Positions 26,055-42,527 of a DNA stretch of 43,013 nucleotides are shown piece after piece. Each line of letters starts with the position of its first letter. The first letter of the stretch is position 1. Source of the DNA: Oceanicaulis sp. (GTDB taxonomy: Bacteria; Pseudomonadota; Alphaproteobacteria; Caulobacterales; Maricaulaceae); the NCBI GenBank assembly GCA_022565365.1, contig JAIUMW010000004.1, forward strand, positions 1 to 43,013. Direction: 5' to 3'. The notes under the pieces were generated by a model that saw only the letters and a list, made by a program, of their open reading frames with translations, was not told the origin of the DNA and searched no databases. The translations under genes were made by a program, and so were the position numbers.

Positions 26055-26344
26055 AATGTCCTCCCGGCGGAAAAGCTGACTTCGTAAAGTTCCGTGATTT
26101 CCAGGCGCGCCATCAGGCGCGTCCACTGGCGCGACAGCCAGCCCGCACGCATCACGGTGGCGCCCCGGTCATAGCGGGCGGCCTCGCCGTAATTGACCCG
26201 GATCGGAGAGCCGTGCACCCGCACCCGGTCGCCCGGATAGATCGGCACATCGCCCTCCAGCGCCACATGGGCGTGGAGATGTTCATTGGTGTGCTCCACC
26301 TCGATGGTGCAGTTCACATCAAACTGGCGCGGACCCCGGCTCAT
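26051..26344 (-). CDS. Conserved small protein between puhC and acsF (orf97)
   Basis: This is a 97-residue soluble-looking protein, translationally coupled on both sides: the stop overlaps the acsF ATG and the start overlaps the puhC stop (ATGA). The first part is rich in histidine and acidic residues ([19 protein letters not shown]) and is followed by a small beta-barrel-like [18 protein letters not shown]. The C-terminal helix is basic. I believe similar small proteins occur at this position in other photosynthesis clusters, but no function is known to me. Adjacency to AcsF suggests a possible accessory role for the cyclase or for complex assembly, which is inference. Confidence 0.85.
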   Translation of the reverse strand: MSRGPRQFDVNCTIEVEHTNEHLHAHVALEGDVPIYPGDRVRVHGSPIRVNYGEAARYDRGATVMRAGWLSRQWTRLMARLEITELYEVSFSAGRTL

Positions 26345-26838
26345 GACGCGACGCCTTCGGCTTCGGCGCGCAGGCTTTGCTCCTGACGCTCCATGATTTC
26401 GGAGAAGGCGGCCAGATTGTCCGGCCCGAAAGCGTTGAGATACATGTTCACGCCGCTGGCCGGATCGATCAGCCAGAGCGCGCCACCCTCGAAGCGCGAC
26501 AACTGCACCGGGGTCTCCCGGCCCATGCCGCGCATGCGGCGCTGGCGCGCCACGGTGCGCATGATGGCGCGTACGAACACGCCTTCATTCTCGCCATACT
26601 CGATGAGGCGCGCGCCGGTCACGGCGCTGTCCACCGTGACCAGGCCACGCTCGCCGTCTTCGAAGAGGAGTTCAGCGGTCGCCACGGGCGCGCCTTCGGG
26701 CGCATAGCGCGCCCCGCCGCCGGTGAACTGGGTGAACGCCGCCAGCATCACCGTCAGCACGACCAGGACGACCATGCCCTGCACGGCGCGGCGGTGAATG
26801 ACTTCCTGGCGGTTCTCTTTCATGGTCCCGGTTTCCAT
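26341..26838 (-). CDS. puhC: Photosynthetic complex assembly protein PuhC
   Basis: PuhC is a 165-residue protein with a single N-terminal transmembrane segment (AVQGMVVLVVLTVMLAAF) and a periplasmic domain, matching PuhC (photosynthetic complex assembly protein 1), which supports RC-LH1 organisation. The family-like GENEGVFVRAIMRTVARQRR and PASGVNMYLNAFGPDN segments support the call. The track ATG at 26838 is kept; an in-frame ATG at 26823 (MKENRQEV) is an equally reasonable start. It lies 6 bp after puhB and overlaps orf97. Confidence 0.92.
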   Translation of the reverse strand: METGTMKENRQEVIHRRAVQGMVVLVVLTVMLAAFTQFTGGGARYAPEGAPVATAELLFEDGERGLVTVDSAVTGARLIEYGENEGVFVRAIMRTVARQRRMRGMGRETPVQLSRFEGGALWLIDPASGVNMYLNAFGPDNLAAFSEIMERQEQSLRAEAEGVAS

Positions 26839-26844
26839 CAGTTT

Positions 26845-27522
26845 CTAGCTGTTCACCGCAGCGGCGGCGCGGTCAGGCATGGACTGGCGGCGGGGCTTTT
26901 CAGCCGCCGGCACGGCGATGCGCGGCGCGGGCTGACCCGCCTTCTCCGCCAGCGCCCCGGCCAGCATCTGTGCGGCGTTGGCCGCGTCGGGCAGGCCGCG
27001 CAGCATGGGCTGGGCATTGTTGATGCGCCAGGGCCGCACATGCGGCCACAGCGACAGATAGGCTACGCGGTCAGGTCCGGTCAGCTGCAGCGGGATATCG
27101 CCATTGCCGTTGGCGCGGGCCTTGAGCGAGGCCGAGCCGATCACCTTGAACGGGATATTGACCGCCTTGGGCAGCGCCACCCCGGCGCGGATCACCACCC
27201 GCTCATTGGTCACGGTGTAGACCGTGGAGCGGGCGATCAGCCAGGCGAACAGCGACAACAGGCCGATAGCAGCGGCGGCGAGCAGGACCTGCAGGACCCC
27301 CGTCGTGACCGCCTCGCCCATGGCGACACCGGCCGACAGGCCCGAACTGGCCTCCCAGGTGATCAGGATAGCGAAATAGATCGCCACCGCGCGCACGTGG
27401 AAGACGTGCAGGGCCAGCGATTTCCAGTCCGGCCCGCCGCTCCAGAGGATGCGCTCACCCTCAGGCAGATTGTCGGGCAGGCCGGGAATGGGCTCAGGCT
27501 TCATTTTGTCAGGATCGCACAT
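26845..27522 (-). CDS. puhB: Photosynthetic complex assembly protein PuhB
   Basis: PuhB is a membrane protein acting as a reaction-centre assembly factor, with a PH-like (bPH2) domain. The conserved beginning GLPDNLPEGERILWSGGPDWKSLA, then transmembrane segments and the YTVTNERVVIRAGVALPKAVNIPF stretch, identify it. I chose the ATG at 27522 (MCDPDKMKPEP), one base after the puhA stop, giving 225 residues. The track start at 27558 lies inside puhA, and 27504 is another option. The alanine-rich C-terminal tail is likely disordered. Confidence 0.92.
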   Translation of the reverse strand: MCDPDKMKPEPIPGLPDNLPEGERILWSGGPDWKSLALHVFHVRAVAIYFAILITWEASSGLSAGVAMGEAVTTGVLQVLLAAAAIGLLSLFAWLIARSTVYTVTNERVVIRAGVALPKAVNIPFKVIGSASLKARANGNGDIPLQLTGPDRVAYLSLWPHVRPWRINNAQPMLRGLPDAANAAQMLAGALAEKAGQPAPRIAVPAAEKPRRQSMPDRAAAAVNS

Positions 27523-27523
27523 A

Positions 27524-28294
27524 TCAGCACCACGGCTCCGCTTTGCCCGGCGTGCCATAGAGCGTGCCCGCCGCGTAATAGGCGCTGATCCGCTCTTCCT
27601 CGAGGCGCGTCACCTGGTCGGGCGAAGCATGAGCCGGGACGCCGGAGAACTGGCCCGACTGCAGCGATTCAATGCGGGCCTGGCGCGCCTTGCCCTTGAT
27701 ATTGGTGAAGGCGAAGGGCGCAAGCACCTTGCGGCCGCCATCGGCCAGCTCGATCTCATAATAGCGCACCAGCGCCTCGGCGCGGTCCACCCAGATATCG
27801 CTGACCACACCGGCCGCCTGGCCATCGCCGCCGATCACGGTCATGCCGCGCGGGGCGGCGTCGCCCTTGGCGACGTCGAAGTCCGGCAGGGTCCGCATCG
27901 GCACGATTTTGGGCAGGTTTTCGTGGGTCAGGTCCGGCGTGTCGTCGCGCAGCGCGTAGGCGCCCGGGCCGACACCGGCCGTCATGGGATCGCCCACCGG
28001 CTCATACGGCGCGCCTGGCCACACAGCGAGCCGCTTCATCTTGTCGGAGACAGGCTCGCGGCGGGAGTCCGGCTTGAAGGCGCTGACGCCGCTGGGCAGC
28101 TTCATCTCCTTGGGCGTGGGAAACCAGGCCGAACCGGGATGTTCCAGCTTGCCGGTGGTGTCAGCTTCCAGCGGATAGCCTTCGCGGCGGTCCTCGCGGC
28201 GCAGGTAGAATACAAGGCCGATGAAGAACGCGACGAATGCTGTGAATAGCAAGGTCGTCAGGTCCAGCGAGCCGATAATTGTTCCATCAGTCAT
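27524..28294 (-). CDS. puhA: Photosynthetic reaction centre H subunit (PuhA)
   Basis: PuhA caps the cytoplasmic face of PufLM and guides protons to QB. The 256-residue protein has one N-terminal helix (LLFTAFVAFFIGLVFYLRREDRREGYPLE) and a beta-rich cytoplasmic domain. GAYALRDDTPDL, FDVAKGDAAPRGMTVIGGDG and DIWVDRAEALVRYYE are family signatures. I chose the ATG at 28294 (MTDGTIIG), preceded by a GGGAGG ribosome site. The track extends upstream through the gap to lhaA, which is 22 bp. Confidence 0.97.
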   Translation of the reverse strand: MTDGTIIGSLDLTTLLFTAFVAFFIGLVFYLRREDRREGYPLEADTTGKLEHPGSAWFPTPKEMKLPSGVSAFKPDSRREPVSDKMKRLAVWPGAPYEPVGDPMTAGVGPGAYALRDDTPDLTHENLPKIVPMRTLPDFDVAKGDAAPRGMTVIGGDGQAAGVVSDIWVDRAEALVRYYEIELADGGRKVLAPFAFTNIKGKARQARIESLQSGQFSGVPAHASPDQVTRLEEERISAYYAAGTLYGTPGKAEPWC

Positions 28295-28316
28295 GACAAG
28301 GCCTCCCTTTGAGCCT

Positions 28317-29746
28317 TTAGCCGGGGAATTCGGCGATGCCGAATTTTCCGGGTGTGCGCCCCGATCGGCCGCCGGCGTGGCGAGCGAGCGGCCCGATCGC
28401 CACGAGGGCGGCGAACAGGAGCGCAATTTCGATGTGGTAAACTACTGAATATCCAACGGCCGGTCCGGTCATGCCCGGACCCAGCACGCCGGTCTGGGCC
28501 AGCGCCTCGACGCCGTCGCGAATGCCGCCGCCGACCGCGATGGCCAGCCCTGCCGCCGTCGCCTGCACCGCGCCCCAGGCGCCCAGCGCAATGCCGGACC
28601 CGCTGCCCTGCCCGAGCTCCATCGCGGCGGTGAGCGTGCCCACCGCAAACAGGCCGCCGCCCAGCCCGATCAGCACGGCGCCGGCGCGGAACATGAAGGG
28701 CGATCCCAGCGGATCGGACATAATCACAAAGGCAAAGGCGAACACGCCCACCACCATGCCGTAGGCGGCCAGGCGATGGGGATCAAAGCCGGAGGCGAGC
28801 CCTTTGGCCGCCAGTCCGAAGCCGGCCAGCGCGCCCGCCGCCCACAGGGCGGTGAGGACGGTGGTGCCTGCCACCGACAAGCCAAGCACTTCGCCGCCAT
28901 AGGGCTCCAGCAGCACGTCCTGCATGGCGAACGCCGCAGCGCCCAGGCCAATGGCGACCAGCAGGCGCGTCTGGCGTCCGCCGGCCGAGAAGGCGGCCCA
29001 GGCTTCAGCGAAAGTGGGGCGGGGGCGATCGGGGCTGGTCAGCTGCGGCGCCCGCGCCTCCTGGCGCCAAAGGGCGGCGATATTCAAAACGATGGTCAGC
29101 GCAGCGGCGCCCTGAACCACGCGGATCAGCGCCAGCTCCGAGAAATCGATGAGCAGCAGGCCGATCACGATGGAGCTGATCAGCATGCCGACCAGCAGCA
29201 TCACATAGAGCAGCGCCACGACCCGGGGACGGTTTTCCTCCGTCGCCAGATCTGTCGCCAGCGCCAGGCCCGCGGTCTGGGTGGTGTGCATGCCGGCGCC
29301 CACCAGCAGGAAGGCGAGCGCGCTGGCCGCCATGCCTAGCCCCACCGGCGCGCCGGAATCGCCTGACATGACGAGCAGCGCGAACGGCATGATCGCGAGC
29401 CCGCCAAACTGCATCAGCGAGCCGAACCAGATGAACGGCACGCGCCGCCAGCCCAGCGCAGACACGTGGGTGTCGGACTTGAACCCGATCAGGGCGCGCA
29501 GCGGCGCGAATACCAGCGGCAGGGCGACCATCAGGGCGACGAGCACGGCGGGCATGCCAAGCTCGGCGATCATCACCCGGTTGAGCGTGCCGGTGAGCAG
29601 GACCGCCGCCATGCCCACAGAGACCTGGAAGAGAGACAGGCGCAGGAGCTGGGTGAGCGGCAGCTCTTTTGTGGCCACGTCCGCAAAGGGGAGCATGGAA
29701 ATTCCAAGCTCCGCCCAGCGCCGCGCCAGAGATGCCGATCCGCGCT

Positions 29747-29750
<4 letters not shown>
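28317..29750 (-). CDS. lhaA: LhaA, LH1 assembly factor of the BCD/PucC family
   Basis: LhaA is a 477-residue, roughly twelve-helix membrane protein of the bacteriochlorophyll-delivery branch of the major facilitator superfamily (PucC/LhaA). LhaA is needed for LH1 assembly, perhaps by handing pigments to the polypeptides. The N-terminal LPLTQLLRLSLFQVSVGMAAVLLTGTLNRVMI and the FKSDTHVSALGWRRVPFIWFGSL stretch are diagnostic. Its location between bchM and puhA is the normal place for lhaA (ORF1696 of Rhodobacter). The start overlaps the bchM stop. Confidence 0.94.
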
Positions 29751-38643
<8,893 letters not shown>

Positions 38644-38699
38644 GACTCGCCCTCCCTGGTTAACTTGCAAGGCCAAAGGTACGGCAGGGTTCGACGAAG

Positions 38700-38733
38700 T
38701 GTCAATATTGTTTGACGTTCTATGGGTTTGACA
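38700..38733. promoter_or_regulatory. Overlapping degenerate PpsR sites and -35-like boxes, bchF-ppaA
   Basis: TGTCAATATTGTTTGACG (38700-38717) contains the perfect inverted repeat GTCAA-N6-TTGAC and misses the TGT-N12-ACA consensus only in the last base. CGTTCTATGGGTTTGACA (38716-38733) misses only the first base. The two overlap by two bases. On the minus strand the first site provides TTGACA, a good -35 for bchF; on the plus strand the second provides TTGACA for ppaA. No convincing -10 boxes are visible. This is the likely control point for the bchF superoperon. Confidence 0.6.
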
Positions 38734-38976
38734 GTCGGCAACGCCTGCCACAGCGGACGCCCCGAAAATTTCCGGTACGAATTCTCTGGCGCCTGTCCAG
38801 GTTTCCTGTCACCCTTTGTGTCAATTCAGGGGCGGAGGACAACCGGGGCCCCTCGTTCCGGGACGGTTCGCCGCCAATGCCGCCGCCAGAATAAGGCAGC
38901 GGAAAAAGATAAACGTGGCGAGCCTTGGCGGCCCTTACCGCCGGTTATGACCACCCCGGGAGAGAAGGCACCCAAC
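38734..38976 (+). other. Long untranslated leader/promoter region before ppaA
   Basis: Together with the operator sites this makes the only gap over 300 bp (38644-38976). The ppaA frame stays open through it, but codon content is arginine-rich and unlike the protein, so it is probably leader. A degenerate PpsR-like repeat TGTCCAGGTTTCCTGTCA sits at 38794, followed by a TGTCAA at 38819, and a small GGCGG/CCGCC hairpin lies near 38925-38945. No gene or clear terminator is evident. Confidence 0.45.
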
Positions 38977-39882
38977 ATGGCGCAGGCGGAGTTCGACCGG
39001 TTCGGATTGGCGGGACTCGCCCGCACGACGCAAGCTTCCCTGAATTGGAAGAACTGGGGACGCAGCTCAAAACCCTGCGACCTGGACAAGGCCGGACCGC
39101 CCAAGGAAGTGCTCGACAAGCTGATTGAGGCCGAGATCATTCCCCGCCTCATGCTGATCAATCGCGAAGCCGCCGAAGCCGAAGGCCCGGCCCGCCCCGC
39201 GTCGAAAAGCGTCGCCTTTGACGCCGTTCTGGTCGAAAGCTTCGCCCTGCGCACCGTGACCAGCGACCCTCAAGAGCTGGTGGACGAGGTCAATGGCCTC
39301 CTGTTCGCCGGCGCGTCCCATGACGACGTTCTGCTCAAGCTCCTCGCGCCTGCGGCACGTCATCTGGGTGATTTGTGGGCAGAGGATGTCTGCGATTTCG
39401 CCGATGTCACCATCGGCCTGATGAAGCTGCACCGTGTACTCGAGCGCATCAACGCCGACGCACCCTGCAATTTGGGCTCGGGCAAGGTGTCGCCGCGCGT
39501 CATGCTGGCGCCCGCGCCCGGCGAGCAGCACGTGTTCGGCATTGTCATGGTGGGTGAGTTTTTCGCCCGCTCGGGCTGGCGGGTGCGCTGCGAGTCGAGC
39601 CCGGACATGGATCATATCGTGTCCGCGGTTGTCGATACGCATTTCGACGTGATAGGCCTGTCGGCGAGTTCGGAAGCGAATATGAAGGACCTGAAGGCGA
39701 TGATCAAATTGATCCGCTCCAGGTCGCAAAACGCCGACATTATTATCCTTGTCGGAGGGCAATTGTTTAACGAGGACATGGGGCTGGCGCGGCGCATCGG
39801 CGCGGACGCGACGGCCACAGATGGCGTACGGGCGGTTGTCACAGCCGAAAGGCTGGTCCATAGGCTGGCGCAGGCGAGTTGA
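38977..39882 (+). CDS. ppaA: PpaA/AerR, B12-binding antirepressor-type regulator
   Basis: PpaA/AerR proteins bind cobalamin and modulate PpsR/CrtJ activity in response to light or oxygen. The 301-residue product has an N-terminal helical region and a C-terminal B12-binding Rossmann-like domain. Markers for the latter are VMLAPAPGEQHVFGIVMVGEFFARSGWRVR, FDVIGLSASSEANMKDLKAMIKLIR and IIILVGGQLFNEDMGLARRIGADATATDG. I chose the ATG at 38977 (MAQAEFDRF), with AGAAGG upstream; ATG 38947 is an in-frame alternative. It lies directly upstream of ppsR, the usual arrangement. Whether it acts positively or negatively is not visible. Confidence 0.93.
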   Translation: MAQAEFDRFGLAGLARTTQASLNWKNWGRSSKPCDLDKAGPPKEVLDKLIEAEIIPRLMLINREAAEAEGPARPASKSVAFDAVLVESFALRTVTSDPQELVDEVNGLLFAGASHDDVLLKLLAPAARHLGDLWAEDVCDFADVTIGLMKLHRVLERINADAPCNLGSGKVSPRVMLAPAPGEQHVFGIVMVGEFFARSGWRVRCESSPDMDHIVSAVVDTHFDVIGLSASSEANMKDLKAMIKLIRSRSQNADIIILVGGQLFNEDMGLARRIGADATATDGVRAVVTAERLVHRLAQAS

Positions 39883-39911
39883 ATGTTTTGACCATAGCAC
39901 AAGGCGAATCC

Positions 39912-41351
39912 ATGGACATCAAGGCCTCAGAGGGCCCCAATGCAAGGTTCCAATCCCGCGAGATCGCCCGGTCGGCGTTCTCTGACGAGACGGCTGCGGA
40001 CCTCGCCGCAAACGCGGCTGACCTCGCCTTGCTGATCGACCATCGCGGCATTGTTCGCGACGCCGCCTTTTCCGGTGACGAGTTCTCCGAGGACGATGAC
40101 GCGTTTGACAGCTGGATCGGCCGCAAATGGATCGATCTGGTCAATGTTGATTCGCGCGACAAGGTCACCGCCCTCCTCGCCCCCCAGACCACGCCGGGCC
40201 AGCGCCGCTGGCGCCATGTGAATCACGTCCAGCCCAGCGGGCCGGACCTGCCGGTGCGCTATTTCACCCTGCCCACCGGGCGCGAGGGCTGGACGCTGGC
40301 CATCGGGCGCGATCTGCGCGCCGCGTCGCGCATGCAAACACGCCTGATCGAGGCCCAACGCTCCATGGAGCGCGATTATGCGCGCGTGCGCGAGGCCGAG
40401 ACCCGTTTCCGCCTGCTGTTCCAGCTGGCCGCTGAAGGCGTCATCATTATTGACGGCAACACATTCCGGATCACCGATGTCAATGCGGCGGCCTCGCGCC
40501 TGCTGGGGCGCTCCTCGCAGCGCCTGGAAGGCCGCTCGCTGGAAGGCGCGTTTGGCGCCGCTGCCGACATTGTGCGCGAAACACTGGCCGTTGCGCGCCG
40601 GACCGGGCGCACCGAGACCATCGAACTGACGCCGGACGGCGCCAAGAAGCCGTGCAAATTGCTGGCTTCGGTCTACCGCCAGGGGCGCGAGGTCTATTTC
40701 CTCGCCCGCATATCGGCCAAGGATTCTGGCGGATCGGCGGAAACCGACGCGTCCATGGCGCGCCTGGCCGCCATTCTGCCTGACGCTCTCGTGCTCACCG
40801 GCGAAGACGGCAAGATTCTGTCGGTGAATGAAGCCTTCGTCGAGATCGCCCAGCTGAGCGATATCGATTCTGCGGTAGGCATTCCGATCGAGTCCTATCT
40901 GGGCCGCACCGAAACCGAGGTGAACGTGCTGATGGCCAATCTGCGCGAGCATGGCGTCATCCGTAACTTCGCCACCCTGGTGCGCAGCCAGCATGATTTG
41001 CGCGAGGCGGTGGAAGTATCCGCGGTCGCCGCGCCCGGCCCCACGGGCATCGTGTTCGGCTTTTCGATCCGGCCTGTCGGCCGGCGTCTTGTCGCCGGAC
41101 GCCAGCGCGCTGGCGGCGCCATGCCCAGCACCGTCGATCAATTGTCTGATCTGGTCGGACGCGTCGCGTTGAAAGACATTGTGCGCGAGAGCACCGACAT
41201 GATCGAGCAGAGCTGCATCGAGGCGGCGCTGGCCCTGACCAATGATAATCGCGCCTCGGCAGCCGAGATTCTCGGCCTCAGCCGGCAAAGCCTTTACGCC
41301 AAGATGCACCGGCACAATATCGGCGAATTGCAGCCCAAATCCGAGCACTGA
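39912..41351 (+). CDS. ppsR: PpsR/CrtJ, redox-responsive repressor of photosynthesis genes
   Basis: PpsR is the main aerobic repressor of bch, crt and puc-type promoters. The 479-residue protein has an N-terminal region, PAS domains (one around LLFQLAAEGVIIIDGNTFRITDVN, another around ILPDALVLTGEDGKILSVNEAF) and a C-terminal Fis-type helix-turn-helix (NRASAAEILGLSRQSLYAKMHRHNI). Cysteines 248 (KKPCKLL) and 435 (EQSCIEAAL) occupy the places of the two redox-active cysteines of Rhodobacter CrtJ. I chose the ATG at 39912 after AAGGCG; the TTG at 39879 overlaps the ppaA stop and is an alternative. Several TGT-N12-ACA sites in this window are its probable targets. Confidence 0.96.
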   Translation: MDIKASEGPNARFQSREIARSAFSDETAADLAANAADLALLIDHRGIVRDAAFSGDEFSEDDDAFDSWIGRKWIDLVNVDSRDKVTALLAPQTTPGQRRWRHVNHVQPSGPDLPVRYFTLPTGREGWTLAIGRDLRAASRMQTRLIEAQRSMERDYARVREAETRFRLLFQLAAEGVIIIDGNTFRITDVNAAASRLLGRSSQRLEGRSLEGAFGAAADIVRETLAVARRTGRTETIELTPDGAKKPCKLLASVYRQGREVYFLARISAKDSGGSAETDASMARLAAILPDALVLTGEDGKILSVNEAFVEIAQLSDIDSAVGIPIESYLGRTETEVNVLMANLREHGVIRNFATLVRSQHDLREAVEVSAVAAPGPTGIVFGFSIRPVGRRLVAGRQRAGGAMPSTVDQLSDLVGRVALKDIVRESTDMIEQSCIEAALALTNDNRASAAEILGLSRQSLYAKMHRHNIGELQPKSEH

Positions 41352-41356
41352 GAAAG

Positions 41357-41400
41357 CGTCAAGTTTAGTTGACGGTCTGGCTTGTCCGCCTTAGCGTACA
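41357..41400. promoter_or_regulatory. Paired PpsR operators between ppsR and bchG
   Basis: CGTCAAGTTTAGTTGACG (41357-41374) is a perfect inverted repeat with the PpsR core, differing from TGT-N12-ACA only in its outermost bases. TGTCCGCCTTAGCGTACA (41383-41400) matches TGT-N12-ACA exactly. They are separated by 8 bp, the spacing known for cooperative CrtJ/PpsR binding. The right-hand site ends only 3 bp before the bchG ATG, leaving no room for a ribosome site. Control of bchG-bchP by PpsR is inferred. Confidence 0.75.
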
Positions 41401-41403
41401 GGG

Positions 41404-42321
41404 ATGGAGCGCTCAGCCCCCTTGCCGTCACCAGACCTGCGAACGTCCTTGCTGGCGGTCGTGGAGCTGTCCAAGCCGGTCACCTGGTTTCCGCCCATGT
41501 GGGCGTTCGGCTGCGGCGTCATCTCGTCCGGCCAGTTCAGCCTCGACAATGTCTGGCTCCTGGTCTTCGGCGTGCTTCTGGCGGGGCCTTTGCTGTGCGC
41601 GGGCAGCCAGGCGGTGAACGACTGGTTCGACCGTGAGGTCGACGCCATCAATGAGCCCAACCGCCCAATCCCGTCAGGCCGCATTCCCGGGCGCTGGGGT
41701 CTTTGGATCGCCATTTTCTGGTCCGTCGCCGGCCTTGTCTGGGCGTCCTTTCTCGGTATCTGGGTCCTGGCCGCAGCCGCCGTCGGCGTCGCCCTGTCCT
41801 GGGCCTATAGCGCGCCGCCGGTCCGCCTGAAGCGCAGCGGCGTGTGGGGACCTTTGTCGGTTGGCATTTCCTATGAGGGCCTCGCCTGGTTCACCGGCGC
41901 CGCCGTGATGGCGCAGGCCCTGCCCGACGGGCGCACGATCCTTCTGGCCGTCCTCTACAGCCTGGGCGCCTATGGCATCATGGTGCTCAACGACTTCAAG
42001 GCGATCGAGGGCGACATCAAGATGGGGCTCAAATCCCTGCCCGCCGCCCTCGGCCCGCGCAAGGCCGCCTGGATCGCCTGCATCACCATGGCCGTGCCGC
42101 AGTTCGTCGTGATCGCCCTGCTCGCCGTCTGGAGCCAGCCCGTTTTCGCCGCCCTTGTCGGTCTGTCGCTGGCGATCCAGCTCGGGCTGATGGTGCGCCT
42201 GATGCGCGACCCCAAGGCGCTGGCGCCCTGGTACAACGCCACCGGCGTGATGCTCTACGTGCTGGGCATGCTGGCGAGCGCCTTCGCGCTCTCGGCCCTC
42301 AACCAGGCCGCCGGATCATGA
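41404..42321 (+). CDS. bchG: Bacteriochlorophyll synthase (BchG)
   Basis: BchG is a UbiA-family membrane prenyltransferase that esterifies bacteriochlorophyllide a with geranylgeranyl or phytyl diphosphate. The 305-residue protein has about nine hydrophobic segments. The first aspartate motif is NDWFDREVDAINEPNRPIPSG and the second is VLNDFKAIEGDIKMGLKSLP. LLAVVELSKPVTWFPPMWAF near residue 17 is the family start region. The ATG at 41404 has no evident ribosome site because a PpsR palindrome abuts it; leaderless initiation or the internal GTG at 41461 are options. Homology upstream of the GTG favours the ATG. Confidence 0.95.
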   Translation: MERSAPLPSPDLRTSLLAVVELSKPVTWFPPMWAFGCGVISSGQFSLDNVWLLVFGVLLAGPLLCAGSQAVNDWFDREVDAINEPNRPIPSGRIPGRWGLWIAIFWSVAGLVWASFLGIWVLAAAAVGVALSWAYSAPPVRLKRSGVWGPLSVGISYEGLAWFTGAAVMAQALPDGRTILLAVLYSLGAYGIMVLNDFKAIEGDIKMGLKSLPAALGPRKAAWIACITMAVPQFVVIALLAVWSQPVFAALVGLSLAIQLGLMVRLMRDPKALAPWYNATGVMLYVLGMLASAFALSALNQAAGS

Positions 42322-42527
42322 CGGGGCCGGCCCGTATCCCGCAAATGTGCGTCCGAAATCCCGTCTTTGGCGTCAAAACGCGCGCTGCGGCCGTGTACAG
42401 CCGCCGCATGACCCCGACAACCGGCCTGATGACCCCGAATGCCGGTTTGATGACCCCGAAAACCGGCCTGATGACCCCGAAAAACGCGGACAGCCTGTCC
42501 GGTTCGAGCGCCGCTGGAGGTGGATAG
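42318..42527 (+). CDS. Short repeat-containing ORF between bchG and bchP (orf69)
   Basis: This 69-codon frame starts at an ATG overlapping the bchG stop (ATGA) and ends at a TAG whose last base is the first base of the bchP GTG. It therefore fills the gap exactly. Its middle carries near-identical heptapeptides (MTPTTGL, MTPNAGL, MTPKTGL, then MTPKN) encoded by a 21-bp tandem repeat. There is no transmembrane segment and no family I recognise. It may be a real small protein, a coupling ORF that carries ribosomes to bchP, or the eroded remains of a gene; the PucC-like gene often found here is absent. Confidence 0.4.
   Translation: MTGPARIPQMCVRNPVFGVKTRAAAVYSRRMTPTTGLMTPNAGLMTPKTGLMTPKNADSLSGSSAAGGG
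42408..42488 (+). repeat. 21-bp tandem repeat (minisatellite) in the bchG-bchP gap
   Basis: Three full units (42408, 42429 and 42450) and most of a fourth (42471) follow the pattern ATGACCCCGAxxxCCGGyyTG. The unit length is a multiple of three, so copy-number changes keep orf69 in frame. Units differ by a few bases. No other tandem repeat of this kind was noticed in the window. Confidence 0.9.

Noticed and set aside
38722-38976. 85-codon N-terminal extension of ppaA in the ORF track
   Set aside because: It has unlike composition, begins inside the operator region and has no ribosome site; an ATG with AGAAGG lies at 38977.
39927-41348. 473-aa minus-strand ORF opposite ppsR
   Set aside because: It mirrors ppsR codons, and the real PpsR protein with PAS and HTH domains is on the other strand.
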